A stretch of DNA of 64,000 bases, taken from positions 92,362-156,361 of the forward strand of contig DJWC01000147.1 in assembly GCA_002441445.1 (NCBI GenBank), read 5' to 3'. The notes under the pieces were generated by a model. It was not told the origin of the DNA and ran no database searches. It saw nothing but the letters and a program-made list of their open reading frames with translations. Within the stretch, counting starts at the first letter, position 1. Every line of letters begins with the position of its first letter. Positions 34,093-42,689 of the stretch are shown piece after piece. Position numbers and translations under genes: made by a program. Source of the DNA: Pusillimonas sp. UBA6240. Its GTDB lineage: Bacteria > Pseudomonadota > Gammaproteobacteria > Burkholderiales > Burkholderiaceae_B.

Positions 34093-35580
34093 ATGCAGTA
34101 CGACATGCTGATCGGCGGCAGCCCCTGCGCCGCGGAGTCGGGCGCGACGTTGAGCGTCGAGAATCCAGCCAATGGCCAGGCCATCGCGACGGTCGCCGCG
34201 GGCGGCAGGGGGGATGTCGTCGCGGCGGTGGCGGCTGCCCATGCCGCGCAGCCGGAATGGGGCGCATGGCCGCCGTCCCGGCGCGCTGCGGTGCTGGAAA
34301 GCTTCGCCCGGCTGCTGCGCGAGCATATCGATGAATTCGTGCGGATGGAGGTTCGGCAGATAGGCAGGCCGATCAGGGAAATGCGCGCCCAGCTTGCGCG
34401 CCTTCCGGAATGGTATGAATACTTCGCGGCGGTGGCGCGCACCCATGAGGGTAGAGTCCATCCCTTCGCCGGCGCCTACGTGAACTACACGCAGCGCCGT
34501 CCCTTGGGTGTAGTCGGGCTCATCACCCCATGGAATCACCCCATGCTGATCTTGACGAAAAAGCTCGCTCCGGCATTGGTGGCGGGCAATGCCGCCGTCG
34601 TCAAACCCAGCGAGCTGGCGCCCATCACGCCCTTGATGATGGGCGGGCTGCTCAAAGATGCCGACTTGCCGGACGGTATCTACAATGTGGTAACGGGCAC
34701 CGGCGCCGAAGCCGGCAAGGCCTTGAGCGGGCAAGAGGGCATCGCCAAGATCGATGTCACGGGCGGCACCGAAACCGGTCGGCGCATAGGCGCGGCCGCG
34801 GGTAGCGGGCTCAAGGATTTTTCGGCGGAGCTGGGCGGCAAAGGTTCCGTGCTGGTCTTCGAAGACGCCGACATGGCCCAAGCGGTCAGCGGAGCGCTGT
34901 TTGCATCATTCATCGCCAGCGGCCAAACCTGCGTCCAAGGCGCGCGCTTGCTGGTCCAGCGCAGCATTTATGGCGCTTTCCTGGATCAGTTGCTGCGGCG
35001 GACGCAAGCCTTGCGCATCGGCGACCCCATGGATGAACGCACCCAGATAGGGCCTTTGGCATCGAATCGGCAGCTGGAAACCGTCCTGCGTTATGTGGCC
35101 TTGGGGCGCGCGGAAGGGGCTGTCGCCGCCTGCGGAGGAGAGCGCCTGCGCGGGGCCGAATGGGACCAGGGTTATTTTTTCCAGCCCACTGTTTTCACCG
35201 GAGTCGAACCCGGCATGCGGATCGAACAGGAAGAGATCTTCGGCCCGGTAGCCTGCGTCCTGCCTTTCGACGACGAGCGGCACGCCATCGAGCTGGCGAA
35301 CGCAACCTCGTTCGGCCTGGCGGGCAGCGTCTGGACGCGCGACGTCGCCCGCGCCCATCGCGTGGCAGCCCAGCTGGACATGGGCATCGTCTGGGTCAAC
35401 GATCACCATCGTATTGATCCCAGTTCACCTTGGGGCGGCTTCAAAGATAGCGGCCTGGGCAAGGAAAACGGCATCGCCGGCTATGAAGCCTATACGCGCA
35501 GCCAAAGCGTGATCATCAACACATCCGCCGAGCCCTTCGACTGGTTCGCGGATGACGCCGCACCCAAAAGATATAGTTGA
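34093..35580 (+). CDS. Aldehyde dehydrogenase
   Basis: NAD(P)-dependent ALDH of 495 residues. The catalytic Cys lies in ASGQTCVQGARL, the general-base Glu in AELGGKGSVLVFEDADM, and the NAD loop in TGGTETGRRIG. PWNHPMLI is the Asn block. I chose ATG 34093, eight bases after GGGAGA; another ATG at 34075 overlaps the previous stop codon. In the operon it would oxidise an aldehyde or semialdehyde made by upstream steps. It resembles the aminomuconate-semialdehyde and betaine-aldehyde groups without a clear choice. Confidence 0.93.
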   Translation: MQYDMLIGGSPCAAESGATLSVENPANGQAIATVAAGGRGDVVAAVAAAHAAQPEWGAWPPSRRAAVLESFARLLREHIDEFVRMEVRQIGRPIREMRAQLARLPEWYEYFAAVARTHEGRVHPFAGAYVNYTQRRPLGVVGLITPWNHPMLILTKKLAPALVAGNAAVVKPSELAPITPLMMGGLLKDADLPDGIYNVVTGTGAEAGKALSGQEGIAKIDVTGGTETGRRIGAAAGSGLKDFSAELGGKGSVLVFEDADMAQAVSGALFASFIASGQTCVQGARLLVQRSIYGAFLDQLLRRTQALRIGDPMDERTQIGPLASNRQLETVLRYVALGRAEGAVAACGGERLRGAEWDQGYFFQPTVFTGVEPGMRIEQEEIFGPVACVLPFDDERHAIELANATSFGLAGSVWTRDVARAHRVAAQLDMGIVWVNDHHRIDPSSPWGGFKDSGLGKENGIAGYEAYTRSQSVIINTSAEPFDWFADDAAPKRYS

Positions 35581-35608
35581 GGCCTGTCAACGCCGAAAGG
35601 AAGCCGCC

Positions 35609-36601
35609 ATGCGCATAGATCTGCACAGCCACGTGATTCCGCGCCGCATCATCGATGCCATTGCGGCCGATCCCGAAACCTTCTCCGCCCGTATCGAAGG
35701 CGCGGGAATGCAGCGGCGCATCGTCCACGACCAAGGCTATGCCTATCCGCTTTTTCCGGAATTCTTCGATCCCGAGAAAAAGCTGGAATTCATGGATCGG
35801 AAAGGGCTGGATGTCTCGGTCATTTCGCCCGCCCCGCCGATGTTCTACTACTGGGCCGACGCCGACCTCGCCTTGAAAGTGGCGGGGCTGGTCAACGATG
35901 GGGTGGCCGACATGGTGGCCGGCTATCACCGGCGGCTGCGCGGCATGGCCAGCGTGCCGATGCAGCATCCCGACGCCGCCGTGGCTGAATTGGAGCGCGT
36001 CGTGCGCGAGTACGGCTTCAAGGCCATCGAAATCGGCACGTCGATCGAAGGCGCTCAATTGGCCGAGGAGCGATTCCGGCCCGTGCTGCGGCGCGCCGCG
36101 GAATTGGGCGTGTTCGTGTTCGCGCACCCCTATTACGTAGGCTCCAAGACCGGGCTGGATTGTTATTACCTGACCAATCTCATAGGCAATCCGCTCGATA
36201 CCGCCGTATCGGTCGCCAACCTGATGTTCAGCGGCGTCATGGACGAGCTGCCCGAGCTCAAGATATTGCTGGCTCACGGCGGCGGGTTCGCGCCCTACCA
36301 GATCGGCCGCCTCGTGCATGGACACAAGGTGCGCAGCGAAACCCATGCCCATACCCGCAGCGACCCCAAAGCCTTGTTGAGGCGTTTTTACTTCGACAGC
36401 CTGGTGTTCGACCCTCAGGCCTTGCGTTACCTGATCGGCTTGGTGGGTGCCGAGCGTATCGCCATAGGCACCGATTCCCCTTTCGATATGGCGGACGAGC
36501 ATCCCATGGCCACCCTGGATGCGGTGCCTGGCATCACCCCGCATGAGCATCACGAGATCTGTTGCGGAACGGCATTGCGCTTGCTGGGCGAGGGGCGTTG
36601 A
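35609..36601 (+). CDS. Amidohydrolase family protein, ACMSD-type
   Basis: 330 residues. MRIDLHSHVIP carries the metal HxH pair, FVFAHPYYVG and ILLAHGGGFAPYQIGR add the next ligands, and AIGTDSPFD holds the Asp. This is the arrangement of amino-carboxymuconate-semialdehyde decarboxylase and related non-oxidative decarboxylases/hydrolases. ATG at 35609 has GAAAGGAAGCCGCC before it; a longer frame would overlap the ALDH gene. It is the last gene of the operon. Confidence 0.93.
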   Translation: MRIDLHSHVIPRRIIDAIAADPETFSARIEGAGMQRRIVHDQGYAYPLFPEFFDPEKKLEFMDRKGLDVSVISPAPPMFYYWADADLALKVAGLVNDGVADMVAGYHRRLRGMASVPMQHPDAAVAELERVVREYGFKAIEIGTSIEGAQLAEERFRPVLRRAAELGVFVFAHPYYVGSKTGLDCYYLTNLIGNPLDTAVSVANLMFSGVMDELPELKILLAHGGGFAPYQIGRLVHGHKVRSETHAHTRSDPKALLRRFYFDSLVFDPQALRYLIGLVGAERIAIGTDSPFDMADEHPMATLDAVPGITPHEHHEICCGTALRLLGEGR

Positions 36602-36655
36602 TCCGCCCCGCTGTTACCGGCGTCGGCGGCCCGCTGCCTTTGCCGCGCGGCGCCG

Positions 36656-37411
36656 TCAGGCCGCCAGGCAGCGCTCGATTTCTTGCACGCATGCGGCTAT
36701 CTGCCTGTCGACGTAGGTCAGCCGCCCGTCCATCATGCGGCTGCTGATGGACGCTACGAAGACGGCGGCAAAAGGGTTGCCGCCCGGGCTGCGTATGGCC
36801 CGGCCTATGGCGGTGATGCCGGATGCGCTGGCGCCCTCGTCCACGGCGCGGCCTTGTTCGCGCGCCATCTGAACACGATCCCGCAGTTCGGCCTCCGTCA
36901 GCTGGTATCGCGGCAACTGCGAAGCGATGGCTTTGAGCGCCAGCCGCATTTCGTTATCGTTCAGCGCGGCAAGCAAAGCCAGCCCTCCGGCGCCGATGCC
37001 CAAGGGGTGCCGGTCGCCGATGCTGCGGGTCATGGTCTGGATTTCAAAACTGCCGGCGATACGGTTCAGGCACACGGTTTCATAGCCGCTGCGCACCAGC
37101 AGAAAAGCCATGTCGCCCGTCGTCTGCGCCAGCCGCTGCAGCGCCGGCTCGGAAAGCTCGCGCAAATTGGTCGGGGGCAGGGCCGCCAGCCCCAGTTCAT
37201 AGAGCAAGGGACCCAGCCGGTAGCCTCGCTGCCAGGGGTCGCGCACCAGCATGCGTTCGCGTTCCAGGCGCTGTAGCAGCCGGTGTGTGGTGGACTTGTC
37301 GAGCGAGGTCATCTGCGCGATATCCACCAGCCGGAGATTGCGGGCTTTGCTGGATGCGACGAACCGAAGAAGCTCTACGGCCTTGGCGACGGTTTTTGCG
37401 GGAGCCGACAC
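36656..37411 (-). CDS. IclR family transcriptional regulator
   Basis: 251 residues starting from a GTG at 37411, preceded by AGAGGTGAAAAA. The helix-turn-helix is in residues 8-70: VAKAVELLRFVASS, then DIAQMTSLDKSTTHRLLQRL. The effector-binding domain carries VCLNRIAGSFEI, GIGAGGLALLAAL and a C-terminal segment RLTYVDRQIAACVQEIERC. It converges on the ACMSD-type gene and is divergent from the Bug receptor/hydrolase operon, which it probably controls. A copy of its 3' end lies at 28248-28328. Confidence 0.94.
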   Translation of the reverse strand: MSAPAKTVAKAVELLRFVASSKARNLRLVDIAQMTSLDKSTTHRLLQRLERERMLVRDPWQRGYRLGPLLYELGLAALPPTNLRELSEPALQRLAQTTGDMAFLLVRSGYETVCLNRIAGSFEIQTMTRSIGDRHPLGIGAGGLALLAALNDNEMRLALKAIASQLPRYQLTEAELRDRVQMAREQGRAVDEGASASGITAIGRAIRSPGGNPFAAVFVASISSRMMDGRLTYVDRQIAACVQEIERCLAA

Positions 37412-37433
37412 TTTTTCACCTCTTTATATCCAT

Positions 37434-37443
37434 GACCATGGTC
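37434..37443. promoter_or_regulatory. GACCATGGTC palindrome upstream of IclR gene
   Basis: A perfect 10-bp palindrome 23 bases upstream of the IclR GTG on the minus strand, overlapping a second palindrome GGTCGACC (37440-37447). It could be the operator of the divergent control region. Confidence 0.4.
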
Positions 37444-37541
37444 GACCTCCATGGCCGACCGGAATGCTCGAAGGCCTGCGCAATCGCGCGCCTTATCGGC
37501 GATCCCGCAGCGGGCGTTGAGCGGGTATAAGGCTTACCCTA

Positions 37542-37567
37542 GTTTTTCTCATTTATGGGGAAAAAAC
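37542..37567. promoter_or_regulatory. Inverted repeat in the IclR/Bug divergent region
   Basis: GTTTTTC and GAAAAAAC form near-perfect arms around TCATTTATGGG, in the AT-rich part of the 284-base gap. It may be a second regulatory site or a small hairpin. Confidence 0.3.
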
Positions 37568-37695
37568 AATGCCCTTTTCGCCGGACTCCCCATGCGATGC
37601 TAGGATAAGCGGAGATGGCAGAGCCGGAGCACCGAACAACAATATCCAGACACGGGCGATGGCATCCTGAATGGTTTGCGTTCGGAGGCATCATC

Positions 37696-38676
37696 ATGAG
37701 CAATATGGCTAAAGCGCTAGTCGCTGCGATTTCCCTGGTCTCATCCCTCGCATGGTCGCCTGCCGCGCTGGCGCAGAATTACCCCAGCAAGGCGATACAG
37801 ATCATCGTTCCTTATCCCGCCGGGGATCTGGCCGATGTCATCGCCCGGTCCCTTGGCCAAAAGATGTCCGAGGATCTCGGGCAGCCCATCGTCGTCGAGA
37901 ACAAGCCGGGCGCATCGGGCCTGGTCGGCCTGCAGGCGGCCTTGCAGGCGGCGCCGGACGGCTACACGCTCGTCATGGGGCAGATGGGCAGCATGGCGGT
38001 CGCGCCCAACGTGAATCGGTGGCCCTTCGACGTCAGGAAGGAATTCGTGCCCGTGGCGATGGCCTATACCAACTACATGATGTTCGTGACCAACAAGGAC
38101 TTCCCTCCCAAGACCTTGCGCGAACTGATCGATTATTCCAAAAAGAATCCCGGCAAGGTCAGGGCCGCCGCCAATGGCACGGGCGGGTTTCCGCACCTGA
38201 CCCTGGAACTGCTGAAGCAAAAGGCCGGCTTCGACTACACCTTGATTCCCTACAAGGGCAGCGGCCAGATCATCCCGGACGTGATCGCCGGCCGGGTCGA
38301 AATGACCATCTTCGGTTTTTCCGGGCTGTATCCTTTGGTCAAAGACGGCCGCTTGCACGCCATCGCCGTCACGGGCCGCGAGCGCGCGCCGACCGCGCCC
38401 GATATTCCCACAGTGGGTGAAACCATACCGGGCTACGAGGCGTTGGGCTGGTTCGGTCTTTTCGCCCGCAAAGGCACGCCGGCGGCCGCCATCGACAGGC
38501 TGAACCAGGCGGTCAACAAGGCCATGAAAGATCCGGGCATCATCGAACAGGCGAAAACCCTGGGGCTGGACAGCGCTCCGGGAACCCCTGCGCAATTCGG
38601 GCAGGCGTGGGAAACGGACTACAAGAAATGGGGCGATATCATCCGCAGCCTGGGGCTGGAAGGCAGCAGTAAATAA
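37696..38676 (+). CDS. Bug-family periplasmic substrate-binding protein
   Basis: 326 residues. Signal peptide ends at PAALAQ, followed by YPSKAIQIIVPYPAGD. In this protein the usual PPGG-TD loop is PAGDLADVIAR, a modest deviation. PDGYTLVM, IPYKGSGQI and DIPTVGETIPG are conserved. ATG at 37696 has GGAGGCATCATC. It is followed after 14 bases by a hydrolase gene, so it probably delivers that hydrolase's substrate precursor. Confidence 0.94.
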   Translation: MSNMAKALVAAISLVSSLAWSPAALAQNYPSKAIQIIVPYPAGDLADVIARSLGQKMSEDLGQPIVVENKPGASGLVGLQAALQAAPDGYTLVMGQMGSMAVAPNVNRWPFDVRKEFVPVAMAYTNYMMFVTNKDFPPKTLRELIDYSKKNPGKVRAAANGTGGFPHLTLELLKQKAGFDYTLIPYKGSGQIIPDVIAGRVEMTIFGFSGLYPLVKDGRLHAIAVTGRERAPTAPDIPTVGETIPGYEALGWFGLFARKGTPAAAIDRLNQAVNKAMKDPGIIEQAKTLGLDSAPGTPAQFGQAWETDYKKWGDIIRSLGLEGSSK

Positions 38677-38690
38677 AGGAGGACTCAGCC

Positions 38691-39884
38691 ATGCAAGACT
38701 CGCGCCCGCAGGCTCCCCGCTACGAGCCCTTCGGCTGGCATCACTGGCCGGACGACTTCTGGATGTCATATCAGTTCCGGCGGGGATTGGGCGAAACCCA
38801 GGAAGGCGGTGGCGCGGTCAGCGAAGTATTCCAGGCCGGCAGCCGGATCGTACCGGGGGACTTCGAAAGCTGGTACACGGAATGGAAGCGCATCGCCGAT
38901 CGCAACGCCGCCAGGGCGGCCGAAGCCATCCAGCGCAAGCATGTCCGGACCGCCATGAACTGCTGGCTCAGGGCGGCCAATTACTATAGGGAAGCCGAAT
39001 TCTGGCTGGCGGCCGACGATCCGCGCCGCCTCGACGCCTATACGCGCGCCGAAGAGGCATCGCGCAACTGCTTCACGCGGATGACGCCGCCCGCCGAGGT
39101 GGTCGAGATCCCCTACGAACCCGGCAAGCCCATGCCTGCCTACTTCATCCGCTCCGCGAACGGCGGTCCGCGCCAGCCGGTCTTGATATCCGTGGGCGGG
39201 CTGGATTCCTATAAAGATGAGCTGTGGTTCATGACCGGCCGCGGCGCCGTGCAGCGCGGCATCTCGGTGCTGCTGGTGGACGGGCCGGGCCAGGGCGGTA
39301 CCTTGCGCCGGCATAAGCTGCCCACCCGCTACGACTACGAGGTCCCCATCGGCAAATGCATAGATTGGCTGGAAAAGCGCCCGGATGTCGATCCCTCCCG
39401 CATCGCCGTCAGCGGCTCCAGCCTCGGCGGCTATTACGCGGCCAGGGCGGGGGCCATGGAACCGCGTCTTGCGGCATGCGTTTCGCACGGCGCCATGTGG
39501 GATGTGCACGAGCGCTGGAAAGCACGCGACGAATCGCATGGGCTTGCGGGCCACATCAAATGGGTTTTCGGGGCGCGGACCATGGCCGAAGCCGCGGAAA
39601 TCGCCAGGCCCTTCAAGCTGGAGGGCGTGCTGGAAAACATGAAATGCCCTTATTTGATACTGCACGGCGGGCATGATGTGCTGGGCGTCGAAACCGTCAC
39701 CAAGCTCTATGACTATGCCAAACAGCACGGCGTAGACGCCACCTTGCGCCTGACCAGCTCGGAAGAGACGGGGGCCGAGCATTGCCAGCACGATAATCCC
39801 ACGCTCGGGCAGGAACTGATGCTGGACTGGCTGGCGGATGTTTTCCGCATCGACCAGACCGCCCTGGAATTCTATCCAGGCTGA
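38691..39884 (+). CDS. Alpha/beta hydrolase, paralogue of the 29297 gene
   Basis: 397 residues. The N-terminal WMSYQFRRGLGETQEGGGAV matches the 29297 protein nearly word for word. The nucleophile SGSSLGGYYAAR, the acid HGGHDVLGV and the His TGAEHCQHDNP are identical or nearly so. AAAGGAGGACTCAGCC precedes ATG 38691. The two proteins probably act on related compounds with different transport partners (Bug here, TRAP at 29-33 kb). Confidence 0.92.
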   Translation: MQDSRPQAPRYEPFGWHHWPDDFWMSYQFRRGLGETQEGGGAVSEVFQAGSRIVPGDFESWYTEWKRIADRNAARAAEAIQRKHVRTAMNCWLRAANYYREAEFWLAADDPRRLDAYTRAEEASRNCFTRMTPPAEVVEIPYEPGKPMPAYFIRSANGGPRQPVLISVGGLDSYKDELWFMTGRGAVQRGISVLLVDGPGQGGTLRRHKLPTRYDYEVPIGKCIDWLEKRPDVDPSRIAVSGSSLGGYYAARAGAMEPRLAACVSHGAMWDVHERWKARDESHGLAGHIKWVFGARTMAEAAEIARPFKLEGVLENMKCPYLILHGGHDVLGVETVTKLYDYAKQHGVDATLRLTSSEETGAEHCQHDNPTLGQELMLDWLADVFRIDQTALEFYPG

Positions 39885-39886
39885 TG

Positions 39887-39940
39887 CCGGGTATGCCACC
39901 GCATTGAAAGGCAGGTGGGGCATGCCCGGCCTTTCAGGCC
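39887..39940 (+). terminator. Possible compound hairpin after the second hydrolase gene
   Basis: CCGGGTATGCCACC can pair imperfectly with GGTGGGGCATGCCCGG. A smaller GGCCT-TTC-AGGCC hairpin (39928-39940) lies at its end. There is no clear U-tract. It may reduce read-through into the third hydrolase gene. Confidence 0.35.
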
Positions 39941-40052
39941 GCAACAAGCCGGGTTAAGACAAAGAGGACGAGCTTTTCAGGGCTGGTGCTCTGTTCGGCA
40001 AAAGAAAGCCGCAGCCATTGGCCGCGGCGGTTAAACCATAAGGGATGTAGAG

Positions 40053-41195
40053 ATGAGTCATTGGTTTGAGTATTTCCCCGACAACCACATGTGGTCGCAA
40101 GGCATGATGTTCGGCATCGAGATGGCGGCATGGGGGGCGGCATCCATCAGCGAAATCGACCAGATCGGCCAGAAGCTGCGCGGCCACGAAGGAGACAACG
40201 AACGCTGGTGGTCCGAATGGACCGCCATGGCGCAACGCATCGAAAAATTCGGCGACCAGGAAGAAAACCTCGGCCACAAGCTGACGGCGGGGGCGTACTA
40301 CCTGCGCGCGGCCATCTATTACTTCTGCGGGGAGCGCTTCATCGCCCCATCGGAACGCAAATGGCAAACCTACCGGGATTGCCTGCGTTGCTTCGGCAAA
40401 GGCATAGCCCGGCGCTACCCTGAAATCGAACGCGTCGACCTGCCTTATGAAGGCACTACCTTGCCCGCCTGGTTCCTGAAGGCCAATGTGTCCGGGCCCG
40501 CGCCCACCGTGGTCATGTTCGATGGCCTGGACAACGCCAAGGAAATGAGCGTTTTATTCGGCGGTGTGGAAATCGCCAAGCGCGGCATTCACGTGTTGGC
40601 CATCGACGGCCCGGGGCAGGGCGAAGCCCTCAGGCTGCAAGGGATTCCGAGCCGGTACGACTACGAAGCGCCCGCCGGCGCGGCATACGATTACCTGGCC
40701 GGCCGCCGGGAAGTCGACCCGCAGCGGGTGGCGGTCATGGGCTTTTCCATGGGCGGATATTACGCGCCGCGCGCGGCCGCCATGGATAAGCGCTTCGCCG
40801 CCTGCGTCGCCTGGGGCGGCCATTTCGACTATCACGAATCCTGGGTAAGGCGCAGAAAGATCATGGAAGCGGGCGGCACCAAGCTTTCGGCGCCCGGCTT
40901 CCAGTTGCCATGGGTGCTGGGCATGCCCGACATGGACGCCAGCATGAAAAAACTGGAGCAATACAACCTGCGCGGCGTCGCCGAAAAAATCGAATGCCCC
41001 TTCTTCTGCATACATGGCGAAAACGACAGCATCGTGCCGCTGGAGTTCGCACAGCGCCTGTACGAAACCGTCGGCTCGCGCAACAAGCAGCTCAGGGTGC
41101 TGACGGCTTTCGAAGGCGGCAGCGAACACTGCCAGGAAGACAACCGTCAGGTGGGGGCGAATATCGTCGCGGATTGGCTGGCCGATAATTTGTAA
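40053..41195 (+). CDS. Alpha/beta hydrolase, more distant homologue
   Basis: 380 residues. The nucleophile elbow is MGFSMGGYYAPRA, a Ser in GFSMGG rather than GSSLGG; the acid is in HGENDSIVPL and the His in GSEHCQEDN. The N-terminal helical domain WFEYFPDNHMWSQGMMFGIE differs from the other two copies, so the substrate probably differs. AAGGGATGTAGAG precedes ATG 40053. It is 168 bases downstream of the second hydrolase, on the same strand. Confidence 0.9.
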   Translation: MSHWFEYFPDNHMWSQGMMFGIEMAAWGAASISEIDQIGQKLRGHEGDNERWWSEWTAMAQRIEKFGDQEENLGHKLTAGAYYLRAAIYYFCGERFIAPSERKWQTYRDCLRCFGKGIARRYPEIERVDLPYEGTTLPAWFLKANVSGPAPTVVMFDGLDNAKEMSVLFGGVEIAKRGIHVLAIDGPGQGEALRLQGIPSRYDYEAPAGAAYDYLAGRREVDPQRVAVMGFSMGGYYAPRAAAMDKRFAACVAWGGHFDYHESWVRRRKIMEAGGTKLSAPGFQLPWVLGMPDMDASMKKLEQYNLRGVAEKIECPFFCIHGENDSIVPLEFAQRLYETVGSRNKQLRVLTAFEGGSEHCQEDNRQVGANIVADWLADNL

Positions 41196-41238
41196 TGGCG
41201 CGATGGCCGGCGCCGTCTTCCAGGTTGCCGGCCGCCGG

Positions 41239-41538
41239 CTACTTCAAATCCCCCCTACCGCGCAGGGACTGCAGGTTCTGGGTATGCACGTGCCCGCCCT
41301 TGGCGACGTCGGCGTGCAGGCGTCCGATGGCTGTTCCATACTTGATGACATGGCTGCCGGCGCGCAGGTCGGCCAACGCGACTTTATGGCCATAAGGCAC
41401 TGGTCCCGTCACTTTCAGGCTGCCTTGCATGCCGCCGACGATGGGCGCCTCCGCGCCTCCGGCGGCATCGTCTCCGATCACCGTGCCGACGTTGTCCTTT
41501 TCATTGATCACCCAGATTTTCGTCTTCGGATTGCTCAT
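41239..41538 (-). CDS. UxaA-family small subunit (SAF domain), SuyA-like
   Basis: 99 residues. VPYGHKVALADLRAG and IKYGTAIGRLHADV, with a terminal HVHTQNLQS, are the N-terminal module of altronate-type dehydratases, here a separate polypeptide. The C-terminal module is the upstream gene, and the ATG here overlaps its stop (ATGA, 41535-41538), which suggests coupled translation. Split pairs of this kind include (R)-sulfolactate sulfo-lyase SuyAB. The Ldh gene and Bug gene in the operon favour that reading, but a sugar-acid dehydratase cannot be excluded. Confidence 0.85.
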   Translation of the reverse strand: MSNPKTKIWVINEKDNVGTVIGDDAAGGAEAPIVGGMQGSLKVTGPVPYGHKVALADLRAGSHVIKYGTAIGRLHADVAKGGHVHTQNLQSLRGRGDLK

Positions 41539-42689
41539 ACTGATTCCCCTATCCGGCTGATGGCGACCTCGGTTTCGCCCAGGGCTTCGCAACGGGTCGG
41601 CTGGCCGTTCAGCACGCTGATCGCATGGTCGCGCACCAGCGCGGCGGCATCCGACAGCGCCAGGCCTTGATCCAGCACATCGCTCAGATCAAGATCGATA
41701 TGCGCGGCGAATGTTTCGCATGTCCGGTGATTGCCGCAAATCTTCGTGGTTGGACTGACCGGGTTGCCGATCGAATTGCCGACTCCGGTCGCGAACAGAA
41801 TCAGGTGGCAGCCCGCCGCGGCGAGCGCGGTGAGATTCTCCGTGGCCGCGGCCGGCGCGTCCATCAAATACAGGCCCGGCCCCGAAGGCGGCGTGCCATA
41901 AGGCAGGACGCCGACTATCTTCCGCGTGCCGGACTTGCTGATGGCGCCCAGCGACTTTTCCTCGATGGTCGTCAGCCCGCCGCGTATATTGTCCGGCGCG
42001 GGATTGGTTTTATTCAGGTCCACGCCCGCCTGTTTGGCGATCTCTTCGTACTTGCGTATGCTGCGGTCTATGTCGGCCGCGACGGCGGGGTCTTTCGCCC
42101 GTTCCTCCAGCGACGATTCTCCGCCCAGGCATTCCACGGGCTCCGAAAATATCGCGGTCCCCCCTTGATCGATCAGCGTGTCGGTCACCAGGCCGATAGC
42201 GGGGTTGGCCACCAGGCCCGAGGTCGTATCCGAGCCGCCGCACTCCAGCCCGAAGACGAATTCCCTCAGCTCCGCCGGCTCGCGGGCCATGCGCATGGCA
42301 TCCTCCCGCCATTGCTTCAGTAATTCGACGCCCTTTTGAAAGACGGCCGGCGTTCCGCCTTCCTCCTGTATCCCCATCTGGGTGCAGCGCGTGCCGCGCG
42401 CCTCGATGCCTTCGAGCACGCGGCGGCCGGCGACTTTCTCCAGGCTGACCACCAATGTGGCATAAACATTGGGATGGCTGCCCAGCCCCACCATGGTCCG
42501 GACGGACTGCTCCAGATCGGCGCCCAACTGGCCGCGTCCATATAAGGGCGTGATGGGGACGCAATCGGGAACGGCGGCCGCCAAGCGGCGAACGACGGGG
42601 TTGGCCGCGTCCGTCGCGCCTATGACCGCGATGAAGTTCCGGATGCCGCGCCGGCCATCGGGGCGTCTGTAGGCCATGATCGGCTTCAT
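41535..42689 (-). CDS. UxaA-family large subunit, SuyB-like
   Basis: 384 residues. MAYRRPDGRRGIRNF at the start, ECGGSDTTSGLVANPAIG and PTTKICGNHRTCE belong to the C-terminal catalytic module of the altronate/galactarate dehydratase family. Members need a divalent metal; conserved cysteines are visible in ECGGS and KICGN. ATG at 42689 has AAGGAGATATT and overlaps the Ldh stop by four bases. The length is close to the sulfolactate sulfo-lyase beta subunit (about 390). With the small subunit it would cleave sulfolactate to pyruvate and sulfite, or dehydrate a sugar acid. Confidence 0.88.
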   Translation of the reverse strand: MKPIMAYRRPDGRRGIRNFIAVIGATDAANPVVRRLAAAVPDCVPITPLYGRGQLGADLEQSVRTMVGLGSHPNVYATLVVSLEKVAGRRVLEGIEARGTRCTQMGIQEEGGTPAVFQKGVELLKQWREDAMRMAREPAELREFVFGLECGGSDTTSGLVANPAIGLVTDTLIDQGGTAIFSEPVECLGGESSLEERAKDPAVAADIDRSIRKYEEIAKQAGVDLNKTNPAPDNIRGGLTTIEEKSLGAISKSGTRKIVGVLPYGTPPSGPGLYLMDAPAAATENLTALAAAGCHLILFATGVGNSIGNPVSPTTKICGNHRTCETFAAHIDLDLSDVLDQGLALSDAAALVRDHAISVLNGQPTRCEALGETEVAISRIGESV

